Assembly: GCF_030413175.1 (NCBI RefSeq)
Contig: NZ_CP129212.1
Location: 930,001 to 994,000 of the forward strand
Reading direction: 5' to 3'
DNA length: 64,000 bases
From: Bradyrhizobium roseum
Lineage (GTDB): Bacteria > Pseudomonadota > Alphaproteobacteria > Rhizobiales > Xanthobacteraceae
The translations under genes were made by a program, and so were the position numbers. Shown here piece after piece: positions 32,190-43,322 of the stretch; the stretch's first letter is position 1; every line of letters starts with the position of its first letter. Below the pieces are notes generated by a model. The model was not told the origin of the DNA. It saw nothing but the letters and a program-made list of their open reading frames with translations, and searched no databases.

Positions 32190-33050
32190 TCAACCCGCCT
32201 TCTCGCTGAACGTCGCGCGGAACGGCTGCGCGGGATAGACGCCGACTATGCGGAATTCACGCGAGAAGAATTTCAGTTCCTCCAGCGCAAAGGCCAGTCC
32301 CTTGTCCTCGGGATGGCCGTCGACGTCGGCGTAGAACTGCGTCGCGAAGAATTCACCGTCGACCATGTAGCTTTCCAGCTTGGTCATGTTGACGCCGTTG
32401 GTGGCGAAGCCGCCGAGCGCCTTGTAGAGCGCGGCGGGCAGGTTGCGCACCCGGAAGACAAAAGTGGTCACCAGCGGGCCGGATCCCTGTTCGGCCCATT
32501 TCTCCTCGCGCGCCAGCACCACGAAGCGCGTGGTGTTGTGGGTCTCGTCCTCGACGTCCTCGGCCAGGATGTCCAGGCCGTAGATGTCGGCGGCGAGCCG
32601 GGAAGCGATCGAGGCGCAATGTTTGTCGCCGCGCTCGGCGACGATGCGGGCGCTGCCGGCGGTGTCGCCCGAGACGATCGGCTTGATGCCGAGCTTGCGG
32701 ATGATGCGACGGCACTGGCCAAGCGCGTGGACGTGGCTCTCGACGGTCTTGATGTCGGCGAGCTTGGCGCCGCGCGGCGCCATCAACTGGTGGTGGATCG
32801 GCAGAAACCATTCGCCGACGATGAACAGGCCGGAGTGCGGCAGCAGGTGATGGATGTCGGCGACCCGGCCGGCGACCGAATTCTCGATAGGGATCATGCC
32901 GAGGTCGGCCTCGCCCGATGATATCGCGGCCAGTGCGTCCTCGAAGGTCGGGCACGGCAACGGCTCGGCGTCCGGATAGGCCCCGACGATGGCGATATGG
33001 GAATTGGCGCCAGGCTCGCCCTGGAATGCGATTTTGAGCTTTTTGATCAT
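32190..33050 (-). CDS. pheA: Prephenate dehydratase
   Basis: The 286-residue enzyme converts prephenate to phenylpyruvate in phenylalanine synthesis. The N-terminal dehydratase domain (about 1-185) starts KIAFQGEPGANSHIA and contains PIENSVAGRV and the catalytic THNTTRFVVLA (TRF motif). A C-terminal ACT domain follows, with LPAALYKALGGFATNGVNM then TKLESYMVDGEF, the phenylalanine-binding region (usual ESRP here ESYM). There is no chorismate mutase fusion. It lies upstream of nothing else on its strand except kdsB, from which it is separated by a hairpin and a repeat. Length and motifs are normal. Confidence 0.95.
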   Translation of the reverse strand: MIKKLKIAFQGEPGANSHIAIVGAYPDAEPLPCPTFEDALAAISSGEADLGMIPIENSVAGRVADIHHLLPHSGLFIVGEWFLPIHHQLMAPRGAKLADIKTVESHVHALGQCRRIIRKLGIKPIVSGDTAGSARIVAERGDKHCASIASRLAADIYGLDILAEDVEDETHNTTRFVVLAREEKWAEQGSGPLVTTFVFRVRNLPAALYKALGGFATNGVNMTKLESYMVDGEFFATQFYADVDGHPEDKGLAFALEELKFFSREFRIVGVYPAQPFRATFSEKAG

Positions 33051-33087
33051 GCGGGGCTTTTAGGCAGCCGGTCAGGCTTTGGCTATA

Positions 33088-33131
33088 GCGTTTTCAAGCG
33101 AATTGGATACCGGTTCGCGCCAGGAAAACGC
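33088..33131. repeat. Nested inverted repeat, known dispersed Bradyrhizobium-type element
   Basis: GCGTTTTC...GAAAACGC encloses GCGAA...TTCGC around GATACCGG. I recall closely similar sequences scattered through Bradyrhizobium genomes, often between genes. It fills the kdsB-pheA gap. Recognition is from memory. Confidence 0.55.
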
Positions 33132-33146
33132 GTCAAAACAAAAGCA

Positions 33147-33175
33147 AAAGTCTCGTTCAAGCAGAACGAGGCTTT
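33147..33175 (-). terminator. Rho-independent terminator overlapping the kdsB stop codon
   Basis: On the minus strand the stem CTCGTTC/GAACGAG (extended by AAAG/CTTT with one mismatch) is followed by TTTTGCTTTTG. The stop codon of kdsB (33157-33159) lies inside the hairpin. Confidence 0.75.
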
Positions 33176-33903
33176 AGTATTTTACGGGCGGTTTCGAGGT
33201 CGGCCGGGGTGTCGACGCCGCGTGGGACGCTGTCGACGAGGGTGATGTCGATCCGCATCCCGGCCTCCAGCGCGCGCAGTTGCTCCAGTTTCTCCTGTTG
33301 CTCCAGCGGCGACGGCGGCAGCGCCACGAACCGCTCCAGCGCGGCGCGCCGGTAGGCATAGAGGCCGATGTGGTGGTAGCGCGGGCCGTCGCCATAGGGG
33401 GCGGTGGCGCGGGTGAAATAGAGCGCGCGGAGCCGGTTGGCCCCGCTCGGCGAGCCGACCGCCTTCACCACGCTGGGGGCCTGGTCCTCCTCCTCGGTAT
33501 GGATCTGCGAGGCCAGTGTCGCGATGTCGACCGCGGGATCGTCGAGCGGCGGCAGCGCTGCGCGGATGGTCGCCGGGTCGATCGTTGGAAAATCGCCCTG
33601 CAGGTTGACCACGATCTCGGCCTCACCGTGGGGATCGATCGTCCGCATCGCCTCATGGATCCGGTCCGAGCCGGAGGGATGGTCGGCACGGGTCATCACC
33701 ACCTCGCCGCCGGCGGCCTTCACGGCGGCGGCGATCTCGGGGGTGTCGGTGGCGACGGCCACCCGGCCGATTTGGGCCTCCTCGGCCCGCCGCAGCACGT
33801 GAACGATCATCGGCTGGCCGCCGATATCGAGCAGCGGTTTGCCGGGCAGGCGGGTCGCCGCCATGCGGGCGGGAATCAGCACCAGAATGCGGGTTTGGGT
33901 CAT
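33157..33903 (-). CDS. kdsB: 3-deoxy-manno-octulosonate cytidylyltransferase
   Basis: The 248-residue nucleotidyltransferase makes CMP-Kdo from CTP and Kdo for lipopolysaccharide inner core. It shows [20 protein letters not shown] (nucleotide-binding N-terminus), [14 protein letters not shown], the [12 protein letters not shown] motif, [15 protein letters not shown] and the C-terminal [16 protein letters not shown]. The ATG at 33903 was chosen; the usual [15 protein letters not shown] start confirms it. The gene is divergent from cycM, a typical Bradyrhizobium neighbour order (from memory). The short gap holds the promoters of both. Confidence 0.95.
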   Translation of the reverse strand: MTQTRILVLIPARMAATRLPGKPLLDIGGQPMIVHVLRRAEEAQIGRVAVATDTPEIAAAVKAAGGEVVMTRADHPSGSDRIHEAMRTIDPHGEAEIVVNLQGDFPTIDPATIRAALPPLDDPAVDIATLASQIHTEEEDQAPSVVKAVGSPSGANRLRALYFTRATAPYGDGPRYHHIGLYAYRRAALERFVALPPSPLEQQEKLEQLRALEAGMRIDITLVDSVPRGVDTPADLETARKILKPRSA

Positions 33904-34112
33904 GCGGAACGCGGTCGGCCGGCCTCTGAGAACAGGCCGGAAATAATGGGGGACTGGCGGAAAGTCGGGGCGTTTATACGGGTTGCCAGAGCCGGGGCAA
34001 ACCGATATCTCCACCGTGCTGAGGGTGCGGCGCGAAAGCTGATTCCTGACGCGCATCCGCGGCCGTTCTGCCGGCCTTCAGTCGAACTTTCCGGCCTGGA
34101 GCCTGATCCGTT

Positions 34113-34667
34113 ATGGACTCCTTCGAACTCAACAAGATTCTCGGCGCCATCCTCGCCACGTGCCTTCTCGTTCTGGTGACGAGCTTCGCCGCCCATGCGA
34201 TTTTCGCGCCGGTGAAGCCGGAAAAGCCGGGCTTCGAGATCGCCGTGAAGGAAGACGCTGCGCAGGGAGCCGGATCCAAGGACGCCGCGGCGCCCGCCGA
34301 GCCGATCGAAAAGCTGCTGCAGACCGCCTCCGTCGAGAAGGGCGCTGGCGCCGCCAAGAAGTGCGCGGCCTGCCACACCTTCGAGAAGGGCGGCCCCAAC
34401 CGCGTCGGTCCCAACCTCTATAGCGTCATCAACGAGCCGAAGGGCGCCGGCCGCGGCGGGTTCAACTTCTCGGCCGCCCTGAAGGGCAAAGGCGGGACCT
34501 GGACCTTCGACGACCTCAACAAGTTTCTCGCCAACCCCAAGGCCTACGTTCCCGGCACCGCGATGGGCTTTGCCGGCATCCAAAAGGACAGCGAGCGCGC
34601 CGACATCATCGCCTACCTGAACTCGCTGTCGGAAAAGCCGGCGCCGCTGCCGACCGCGGCGAAGTAA
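34113..34667 (+). CDS. cycM: Membrane-anchored c-type cytochrome CycM
   Basis: The 184-residue protein has an uncleaved N-terminal membrane anchor (about 10-30, KILGAILATCLLVLVTSFAA), an Ala/Pro/Lys-rich linker and a class I cytochrome c domain with CAACH for heme attachment (near 91-95) and a methionine ligand in PGTAMGFAG. CycM-type cytochromes carry electrons from the bc1 complex to aa3 oxidases in Bradyrhizobium. The total matches CycM size and layout. Upstream of the ATG is GGAG. A terminator hairpin follows. Confidence 0.93.
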   Translation: MDSFELNKILGAILATCLLVLVTSFAAHAIFAPVKPEKPGFEIAVKEDAAQGAGSKDAAAPAEPIEKLLQTASVEKGAGAAKKCAACHTFEKGGPNRVGPNLYSVINEPKGAGRGGFNFSAALKGKGGTWTFDDLNKFLANPKAYVPGTAMGFAGIQKDSERADIIAYLNSLSEKPAPLPTAAK

Positions 34668-34704
34668 CATTTCGCCAGTCCGGCATGGACTTGTGCGCGA
34701 CATC

Positions 34705-34727
34705 ACGGCCAGGCATTGCCTGGCCGT
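34705..34727 (+). terminator. Terminator hairpin after cycM
   Basis: A perfect 10-bp stem (ACGGCCAGGC and complement) closes a 3-nt loop, followed by GTTTGCG. The T-run is short, so termination may be partial. It lies 38 bp past the cycM stop, before the yejA promoter region. Confidence 0.65.
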
Positions 34728-34955
34728 TTGCGTATGAGGGATCGCGCCGCCGTTGCCATAGTCGTTACCGGGACTTTTCGCCGCAGCGGCGGTGTTCCCA
34801 AGCTGCTATCATGAGGAAAAAGCAACGTAATACGTCGAAACCTTGCCTTATATTGGGTCCTCAATAACCCCGCCTCTTGTTTGCGTGGTTCGCGTCTGGG
34901 ACCGCCGCAGACTTCGAAAGCACGGATACTGGCGTCAGCAACAGGAATTCTGCAT

Positions 34956-36854
34956 TTGGCAATTACCCGACGACATCTTCTCCAGGGCGGCGCGGTCGCC
35001 GCTATGGCCCCTGCGCTGGGATTGACCCCGGGCGCCCCTGGCATTTCGCCGGCCCAGGCACAAGCGGCCGAACCGGCGTGGCGGCATGCGCTATCGCTGT
35101 TTGGCGAGGTCAAATACCCGGCCAACTTCAAGCGCTTCGACTACGTCAATCCGGACGCGCCCAAGGGCGGCGTGGTCCGCCAGATCCTGGTCGGCACATT
35201 CGACAATTTCAATCACGTCGTCGCGGGAGTTAAGGGGCAACTCGCATCGGCGGTGCAGCTCATCTACGAACCCCTGATGATACCATCGCTGGATGAGGTC
35301 TCGACCGAATACGGCGCCTTGGCCGAGTCGGTTAGCCATCCCGATGATTTCTCGTACGTCATCTACCGCCTGAGGCCGCAGGCGAAATGGCACGACGGAA
35401 AGCCAGTGACGCCGGAGGACGTGATCTTCTCGCTGGATTCCTACAAGAAGCATCATCCGTTCTACTCGGCCTATTACCGCCACGTCGTGAAGGCGGAGAA
35501 GAGCGGCGAGCGCGACGTCAAATTCACCTTCGATGCGCCCGGCAATCGCGAGCTGCCGCAAATCGTCGGCCAGCTTGCAATTCTGCCCAAGCACTGGTGG
35601 GAAGGTACCGATAGCGAAGGCCGCAAGCGCGACATTTCCGGGACCACGCTGGAAAAGCCGCTTGGCTCCGCTCCCTATCGCATCAAGGAGTTCGTTCCCG
35701 GCCGGACGGTGACGCTGGAGCGGGTCCAGGAATACTGGGGCCGCGATCTCGCCTTTGCCATCGGGCGCAACAATTTCGACGAACTGCGCTACGAATATTT
35801 CCGCGACAGTCAGGTGGCCCTTGAAGCCTTCAAAGGCGATCAGGTCGATTGGCGCACTGAAAACAGCGCCAAGAACTGGGCGACGGCTTATGACTTCCCG
35901 GCTGTTGGCGACAAGCGTGTGCTGCTCGAGGAATTCCCCAACCGCAGCTCCGGAAGCATGCAGGCGTTTGCGCCGAATCTCCGTCGCGCCAAATTCAGCG
36001 ATCCTCGTGTGCGTCGTGCTCTCAACTACGCGTTCGATTTCGAGGAGATGAACAAGCAGATCTTCTTCGGTCAGTACAAACGCATCAGCAGCTACTTTGA
36101 TGGTATCGAAGAACTGATGGCGACCGGTTTGCCGCAGGGAAGAGAGCTGGAGATTCTCGAAACCGTCCGCGCGGAAGTCCCCGCCGAGGTTTTCACCAAG
36201 CCGTACACCAACCCGGTTGGTGGCAATCCGGAAGCCGTGCGCGAGAATCTGCGCGAGGGGCTGCGGCTGATGAAAGAGGCCGGTTACGAGGTACGGGATC
36301 GCAAGCTGGTCGACAGCAAGACGGGAGCGCAGTTTACGGTCGAATTGCTGACCCAACAGCCTGACTTCGAAAGGGTCATGCTGTTTTACAAGCCTTCGCT
36401 GGAGCGGCTCGGAATCACCGTCAGTGTACGTACGATCGATCCGACACAGTATCAAAACCGCCTTCGGAGCTGGGATTTCGACATCATTACTGCGTCTTGG
36501 GGGCAGTCCTTGTCGCCGGGCAACGAGCAGCGCGAAGACTGGGGTTCCCAGGCGGCTGACATGGCGGGCTCGGACAATGTTGTCGGCATCAAGAATCCGG
36601 CGATCGACAAGCTTATCGAGCGTGTCATCTTTGCCAAAGATCGAGCCGACCTCGTGGCGGCGACCAAAGCGCTCGATCGGGTGCTGTTGTGGAATCACTA
36701 TGTGGTGCCGCAGTGGAATTACCCCAAGGTCCGTACCGCGCGCTGGGATCGCTTCGGCCGGCCGGCCGAACTACCCAAATACGGCCAGTCGGGCTTCCCC
36801 GCGTTGTGGTGGTTCGACGCCGACAGGGCGGCGCGGATCGGAAAACGCTCTTGA
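34956..36854 (+). CDS. yejA: YejA-like oligopeptide ABC transporter substrate-binding protein (copy 1)
   Basis: The 632-residue SBP_bac_5 (YejA branch) protein has an N-terminal twin-arginine-type signal, AITRRHLLQGGAVAAMAPAL. It shows the YejA hallmark SLFGEVKYPANFKRFDYVNP then DAPKGG near the N-terminus. A WHDGKPVTPEDVIFSLDSY motif marks the family-5 fold. I chose the TTG at 34956 because AGGAA lies 8 bp upstream and it leaves the RR motif properly placed; the TTG at 34881 would add 25 residues before it. It should bind peptides in the periplasm for the permeases encoded downstream. The paralogue starts 8 bp after its stop. Confidence 0.88.
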   Translation: MAITRRHLLQGGAVAAMAPALGLTPGAPGISPAQAQAAEPAWRHALSLFGEVKYPANFKRFDYVNPDAPKGGVVRQILVGTFDNFNHVVAGVKGQLASAVQLIYEPLMIPSLDEVSTEYGALAESVSHPDDFSYVIYRLRPQAKWHDGKPVTPEDVIFSLDSYKKHHPFYSAYYRHVVKAEKSGERDVKFTFDAPGNRELPQIVGQLAILPKHWWEGTDSEGRKRDISGTTLEKPLGSAPYRIKEFVPGRTVTLERVQEYWGRDLAFAIGRNNFDELRYEYFRDSQVALEAFKGDQVDWRTENSAKNWATAYDFPAVGDKRVLLEEFPNRSSGSMQAFAPNLRRAKFSDPRVRRALNYAFDFEEMNKQIFFGQYKRISSYFDGIEELMATGLPQGRELEILETVRAEVPAEVFTKPYTNPVGGNPEAVRENLREGLRLMKEAGYEVRDRKLVDSKTGAQFTVELLTQQPDFERVMLFYKPSLERLGITVSVRTIDPTQYQNRLRSWDFDIITASWGQSLSPGNEQREDWGSQAADMAGSDNVVGIKNPAIDKLIERVIFAKDRADLVAATKALDRVLLWNHYVVPQWNYPKVRTARWDRFGRPAELPKYGQSGFPALWWFDADRAARIGKRS

Positions 36855-36862
36855 AGGACATC

Positions 36863-38749
36863 ATGCGCATGGCGCAGTTCTCCCGCCGGCACGTCCTCGG
36901 CCTCGGCGCAGGCGCGCTGGGCGCTCTCGGGTTTGAGCCCGTTCGCGCCGCCGAGGAGAATGGCGAGGTGCACGGCATCTCGGCATTCGGCGATCTAAAA
37001 TATCCCGCCGACTTCAAGAATTTCGACTACGTGAACGTCGCAGCGCCAAAGGGCGGGATGTTCTCGACCATTCCCTCGACACGCGCCTATAATCAGTCCT
37101 ACCAGACTTTCAATTCGCTCAACGCCTACATCCTCAAGGGCGAGGGCGCACAGGGCATGGACCTGACTTTCTCGGCGCTGATGGTGCGCGCCGGCGACGA
37201 GCCGGATGCGATGTACGGGCTCGTCGCAAAGTCGGTGCGAATTTCGCCGGACAAGCTGACCTATCGCTTCACGCTGCGACCGGAAGCAAAATTCCACGAC
37301 GGCTCGACAATTACGGCGCATGACGTTGCTTGGTCGATCAACACGCTGAAGGCCAAGGGCCATCCGCTGATTCAGGTGCAGATGCGCGATGTAAAGGGCG
37401 CCGAGGCAGTCGACGATGCGACCGTGATCGTCACCTTCGTCGAGAAGCGCGCCCGCGACGTGCCGCTCTATGTTGCGGGCCTGCCGATCTTCGCGAAGAA
37501 ATACTATGCGACACGGGTCTTCGAGGAATCGACGCTCGATGCGCCGCTGGGTTCGGGGCCGTACAAGGTCGGCCGGTTCGAGGTCAACCGCTTCATCGAG
37601 TACGACCGCGTCAAGGACTGGTGGGGTGCGGACCTTCCGGTCTGCCGTGGCTACTACAATTATGACGTTGTCCGCTACGAATTCTACCGCGACCGCGACG
37701 TCGCTTTTGAAGGCTTTACCGGCAAGAATTATCTGTTCCGCGAGGAATTCACCGCGCGCCTCTGGGCGACACGCTATGACTTCCCGGCCATCAAGGACGG
37801 CCGCGTCAAGCGCGAGCAGGTGCCGGACGAAAGGCCGTCGGGTGCGCAGGGCTGGTTCATCAACAATCGCCGCGACAAGTTCAGGGATCCCCGCGTGCGC
37901 GAGGCGCTGATCAACGCCTTCGATTTCGAATGGACCAACAAGACCATCATGTACGACGCCTACGCGCGTACGCATTCGCCGTTCCAGAATTCGGACATGA
38001 TGGCGAAGGGGCCGCCTTCGGCGGAGGAATTGAAGCTGCTCGAGCCATTCCGCGGCCAGGTGCCCGACGAGGTGTTCGGCCAGCCCTACGTGCCCCCGGT
38101 TTCGGATGGCTCGGGGCAGGACCGCAACATGCTGCGCAAGGCGCAGCAATTGCTTAACGAGGCCGGCTTCGTCGTCAAGGACGGCAAGCGGATGACGCCG
38201 GGTGGCGAAGTCTTCCGCATTGAATTCCTGTACGATGAGTCCTCGCTGAATGCGCATCACGCGCCCTACATCAAGAACCTGGGCACGCTCGGAATCGAGG
38301 CAAGTCCGCGCCTGGTCGACGCCGTGCAGTACCGCGCCAGGGTGGAAGATTTCGATTTCGACATGACGATCACGCGCTTCTCGATGTCGACGACGCCGGG
38401 CGACTCCATGCGCGCCTATTTCTCCTCGCAGGCCGCCAAAACCAAGGGCTCGTACAATCTCGCGGGGATCGAAAGTCCCGCCATCGACGCGCTGATCGAA
38501 AAGATCATCGCCGCCGCGAGCCGCGCCGAGTTGACCGTCGCCTGCCATGCGTTCGACCGTGTTTTCCGCGCCGGGCGCTACTGGGTGCCGCAGTGGTACA
38601 ACAAGACCCACCGGCTGGCTTATTGGGACATGTTCGACCGCCCGAAGGACCTGCCGCGTTATCAGATCGATGCATCGGGATCGGGCGAGCGCGTGATCTG
38701 GTGGCATGACGCCGCGAAGGCCGGCAAACTCGAGCAGGCAAAGCCATAA
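36863..38749 (+). CDS. yejA: YejA-like oligopeptide ABC transporter substrate-binding protein (copy 2)
   Basis: The 628-residue paralogue of the preceding protein also has a twin-arginine-like signal (FSRRHVLGLGAGALGALGF) and the YejA N-terminal mark ISAFGDLKYPADFKNFDYVN then APKGG. A family-5 FHDGSTITAHDVAWSINTL motif is present. AAGGA lies 4 bp before the ATG at 36863; the ATG at 36869 is also possible. Its stop overlaps the yejB start by one base (TAATG). Having two adjacent binding proteins with one YejBEF suggests a widened or split substrate range. Confidence 0.88.
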   Translation: MRMAQFSRRHVLGLGAGALGALGFEPVRAAEENGEVHGISAFGDLKYPADFKNFDYVNVAAPKGGMFSTIPSTRAYNQSYQTFNSLNAYILKGEGAQGMDLTFSALMVRAGDEPDAMYGLVAKSVRISPDKLTYRFTLRPEAKFHDGSTITAHDVAWSINTLKAKGHPLIQVQMRDVKGAEAVDDATVIVTFVEKRARDVPLYVAGLPIFAKKYYATRVFEESTLDAPLGSGPYKVGRFEVNRFIEYDRVKDWWGADLPVCRGYYNYDVVRYEFYRDRDVAFEGFTGKNYLFREEFTARLWATRYDFPAIKDGRVKREQVPDERPSGAQGWFINNRRDKFRDPRVREALINAFDFEWTNKTIMYDAYARTHSPFQNSDMMAKGPPSAEELKLLEPFRGQVPDEVFGQPYVPPVSDGSGQDRNMLRKAQQLLNEAGFVVKDGKRMTPGGEVFRIEFLYDESSLNAHHAPYIKNLGTLGIEASPRLVDAVQYRARVEDFDFDMTITRFSMSTTPGDSMRAYFSSQAAKTKGSYNLAGIESPAIDALIEKIIAAASRAELTVACHAFDRVFRAGRYWVPQWYNKTHRLAYWDMFDRPKDLPRYQIDASGSGERVIWWHDAAKAGKLEQAKP

Positions 38750-39861
38750 TGTCGGCCTATATCGCCCGCCGCATCCTCTTGATGTTTCCGACCCTGCTCG
38801 GCATCCTGTTCGTCTCCTTTGTTGTGGTGCAGTTTGCGCCGGGTGGCCCGGTCGACCGCGTCATCGCGCAGCTCTCCGGCGCCGACACCGGTGGCTCCTC
38901 GCGCATTTCAGGCTCCGCCACCGGCGATTTCGCCGGGCAGAGGCCGCAGGCCGGCGCCTCGGCCGATGCCGTCAATTCAAAATACCGCGGTGCCCAAGGA
39001 CTTGACCCGGATTTCATCAAGAGCCTGGAAAAGCAGTTCGGTTTCGACAAGCCGGCGCCGGAGCGCTTTGCGCTGATGGTATGGAATTTTGCCCGCTTCG
39101 ATTTCGGCAAGAGCTTTTTTCGCGACACCAGCGTGATCCAGCTGGTCAAGGAGAAGCTGCCGGTCTCGATTTCGCTCGGCCTGTGGCTGACGCTACTGAC
39201 CTACCTGATCTCGATCCCGCTCGGCATCCGCAAGGCGGTGGCGGACGGAACGCGCTTCGATACCTGGACCTCGGCGATTGTCATCGTGGGTTTTGCGATC
39301 CCCGGGTTCCTGTTCGCCATCCTGCTCATCATCCTGTTTGCCGGCGGCTCGTTCTTCAACTGGTTCCCGCTGCGCGGCCTGACCTCCGACGGCTGGTCGC
39401 AATTCCCCTGGTACTGGAAGATCATCGACTATTTCTGGCACCTCACGCTGCCCTTGATCGCCATGGGCCTCGGTGCATTCGCCACCATGACGCTGTTGAC
39501 CAAGAACTCCTTCCTCGATGAGATCAGAAAGCAGTACGTCATGACCGCGCGCGCCAAAGGCTGCAGCGAGCGCCAGGTGCTTTATGGCCATATCTTCCGC
39601 AACGCCATGCTGATCGTGATCGCAGGCTTTCCCGGTGCGTTCATTGGCGCATTCTTCTCCGGCTCGCTGCTGATCGAGACCATCTTCTCGCTCGATGGGC
39701 TCGGGCTGCTCGGCTTCGAGAGCGTGCTCAACCGCGATTATCCGGTCGTGTTCGGCACGCTGTTCATCTTCTCCCTCGTGGGCCTCGTGGTGGGTCTGAT
39801 CTCCGACCTTGCCTACATGTGGATCGATCCCCGGATTGATTTCGAGGCGAGGGAGGTCTGA
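38749..39861 (+). CDS. yejB: YejB-like ABC transporter permease
   Basis: The 370-residue inner-membrane permease (BPD_transp_1) starts SAYIARRILLMFPTLLGILF and has a long periplasmic insertion after the first membrane helix, rich in Gly/Ser (ADTGGSSRISGSATGDF), as in YejB. The C-terminal part has the EAA loop MTARAKGCSERQVLYGHIF and four more membrane helices. It pairs with the YejE-like protein encoded next. Stop and start codons overlap on both sides, indicating tight translational coupling within the operon. Confidence 0.93.
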   Translation: MSAYIARRILLMFPTLLGILFVSFVVVQFAPGGPVDRVIAQLSGADTGGSSRISGSATGDFAGQRPQAGASADAVNSKYRGAQGLDPDFIKSLEKQFGFDKPAPERFALMVWNFARFDFGKSFFRDTSVIQLVKEKLPVSISLGLWLTLLTYLISIPLGIRKAVADGTRFDTWTSAIVIVGFAIPGFLFAILLIILFAGGSFFNWFPLRGLTSDGWSQFPWYWKIIDYFWHLTLPLIAMGLGAFATMTLLTKNSFLDEIRKQYVMTARAKGCSERQVLYGHIFRNAMLIVIAGFPGAFIGAFFSGSLLIETIFSLDGLGLLGFESVLNRDYPVVFGTLFIFSLVGLVVGLISDLAYMWIDPRIDFEAREV

Positions 39862-41039
39862 TGACGATGCTCGCCCCGCAGCCGACCGAGACCTCGACGC
39901 CGTCGCCGATCGGTGCCGCCGCGCCGGCCACGCGTCATCCCTTTGCGTTGTCGCCGCTCAACCGCCGGCGCTGGCAGAATTTCAAGGCCAACCGCCGTGG
40001 CTACTGGTCGCTCTGGATATTCCTGATCCTGTTCGTGGTATCGCTGTTCGCCGAATTGATCGCCAACGACCGGCCGTTCCTGGTCAAATTTGACGGAAAG
40101 CTGTACTGGCCGGCCTTCGTCAGCTATTCGGAGACGACGTTCGGCGGCGATTTCGAGACCTCGGCTGACTACCGCGATCCCTATTTGCAGAAGCTGATCG
40201 CCGAGAAGGGCGGCACGATCGTCTGGCCGCTGATCCGCTATTCCTACGCCACCCACAATCTCGATCTGCCGACCCCGGCGCCGTCGAAGCCGACATGGAT
40301 GTTGACGGAAGAACAGTGCAAGCCGGTAGTTGAGAAGAAGGGGCTGAAGAGCTGTCGCGATCTCGAGTACAACTGGCTCGGCACCGACGATCAGGGCCGC
40401 GACGTGGTCGCGCGGCTGATCTATGGTTTTCGGATATCGGTGTTGTTCGGTTTGACGCTGACCATCCTGTCGTCGATCATCGGCGTCATCGCCGGCGGCG
40501 TGCAGGGCTACTTCGGTGGCTGGGTCGACCTGTCCTTCCAGCGCTTCATCGAAATCTGGAGTGCGATTCCTTCGCTCTACCTGTTGCTGATCCTGTCATC
40601 GGTGCTGGTCCCCGGTTTCTTCGTGCTGCTCGGCATCCTCCTGCTGTTTTCCTGGACGACGCTCGTTGGACTCGTGCGCGCGGAATTTCTACGCGGTCGC
40701 AATTTCGAATACATTCAGGCGGCGCGCGCGCTCGGCGTCTCCAATGGCGTCATCATGTTCCGGCATCTGCTGCCGAACGCGATGGTGGCGACCATGACCT
40801 TCCTGCCGTTCATCGTATCATCCTCGGTGATGACGCTGACCGCGCTCGACTTCCTCGGTTTCGGCCTGCCGCCGGGCTCGCCGTCGCTCGGTGAGCTCTT
40901 GTCGCAAGGCAAGGCCAATGTCCAGGCGCCGTGGCTTGGTTTTACCGGCTTCTTCTCGCTCGCGATCATGCTGTCCCTGCTCATCTTTGTCGGCGAAGGC
41001 GTGCGCGACGCCTTCGATCCACGCAAGACGTTCAGATAA
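39861..41039 (+). CDS. yejE: YejE-like ABC transporter permease
   Basis: The 392-residue permease has the YejE N-terminus (LSPLNRRRWQNFKANRRGYW, one membrane helix) followed by the periplasmic YejE-specific segment LVKFDGKLYWPAFVSYSETT. The BPD_transp_1 core contains the EAA loop IQAARALGVSNGVIMFRHLL. The ATG overlaps the yejB stop (TGATG). With YejB it forms the channel through which oligopeptides pass. Length is normal for the family. Confidence 0.93.
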   Translation: MTMLAPQPTETSTPSPIGAAAPATRHPFALSPLNRRRWQNFKANRRGYWSLWIFLILFVVSLFAELIANDRPFLVKFDGKLYWPAFVSYSETTFGGDFETSADYRDPYLQKLIAEKGGTIVWPLIRYSYATHNLDLPTPAPSKPTWMLTEEQCKPVVEKKGLKSCRDLEYNWLGTDDQGRDVVARLIYGFRISVLFGLTLTILSSIIGVIAGGVQGYFGGWVDLSFQRFIEIWSAIPSLYLLLILSSVLVPGFFVLLGILLLFSWTTLVGLVRAEFLRGRNFEYIQAARALGVSNGVIMFRHLLPNAMVATMTFLPFIVSSSVMTLTALDFLGFGLPPGSPSLGELLSQGKANVQAPWLGFTGFFSLAIMLSLLIFVGEGVRDAFDPRKTFR

Positions 41040-41048
41040 GGATCGAGC

Positions 41049-42674
<1,626 letters not shown>

Positions 42675-43028
42675 GCGGCGTCAAGATGACGAGCTTCTCC
42701 GGCTATGTGGCTTGGTCCGTGGCTTTGCTTCTGCCGATATACGCGCTGGTGAGGCTGATCTTTTCTCACCGGTCTGGTATTGGGCGATGCAGCGGGCAAT
42801 AGGCATGCTGCAGAAGGTGGGCGGCTGGTGTCGGGCTGGATGCTATCGTGCAAGGCCCGCGGCATCTTTGGTAGGCCGCAGAAATTTCCCACAGAGGTCC
42901 AGCTTGAAATAGGCGTGCAGCCGCAGGTAATGCTTAAGGTGGTCTGCTTTCAAGCAAAACACAGCGGCCGCGGGTCCGGATGTCCGATATCCCAGATTAG
43001 TTGGTAGTTTGGCCAATAGCCACAGTCC
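42675..43028. other. Gene-poor 354-bp gap after yejF
   Basis: I see no convincing gene. A 38-codon ORF (42686-42802, MTSFSGYVAWSVALLLPIYA then LVRLIF) could encode a one-helix membrane peptide but has no clear Shine-Dalgarno and may be remnant sequence. The stretch becomes markedly less GC-rich toward 43000, and marks the left edge of the accessory segment. Confidence 0.4.
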
Positions 43029-43322
43029 TCATTTCGGCTTTGAATCTGGCGGACACTCGGGTCTTATTGTCAACGGCTCACCACCGCTTTGCACTGTGGG
43101 CGCAGCCGAGTTGGACCCGCCTGCACTCGGCAAAATGGCGCTCTTTCCCACCGTCATAGATGTCGTTTTTTCATCGGTCGTTCCCGACGTTACCGAGCCC
43201 GGCGTCGTGCAACTGGTGACCGATTTTTCGCTCGACGGCGTCGCTGGCTGTGCAGCTAAAGCTGCGGTCCAGAACAAGCTAAAGAGACTCGCTATGGCAG
43301 CGCGAAGAATTTTCGTTTTCAT
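43029..43322 (-). CDS. Small secreted Ser/Thr/Pro-rich hypothetical protein
   Basis: The 97-residue product, taken from the ATG at 43322, has a signal peptide (KTKILRAAIASLFSLFWTAA ending ALAAQ). The mature 70-odd residues are rich in Ser, Thr, Gly and Pro with two cysteines (TSCTT, RPECPPD) and no recognised domain. It looks like an exported disordered or surface peptide. A longer version starting at 43466 is possible but adds sequence without export character. It lies on the same strand, 148 bp beyond the stop of the MscS-like channel gene. Function unknown. Confidence 0.5.
   Translation of the reverse strand: MKTKILRAAIASLFSLFWTAALAAQPATPSSEKSVTSCTTPGSVTSGTTDEKTTSMTVGKSAILPSAGGSNSAAPTVQSGGEPLTIRPECPPDSKPK

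Noticed and set aside
42686..42802. 38-codon membrane-peptide ORF after yejF
   Set aside because: Single hydrophobic segment without a clear Shine-Dalgarno or known relatives; not enough to call a gene.
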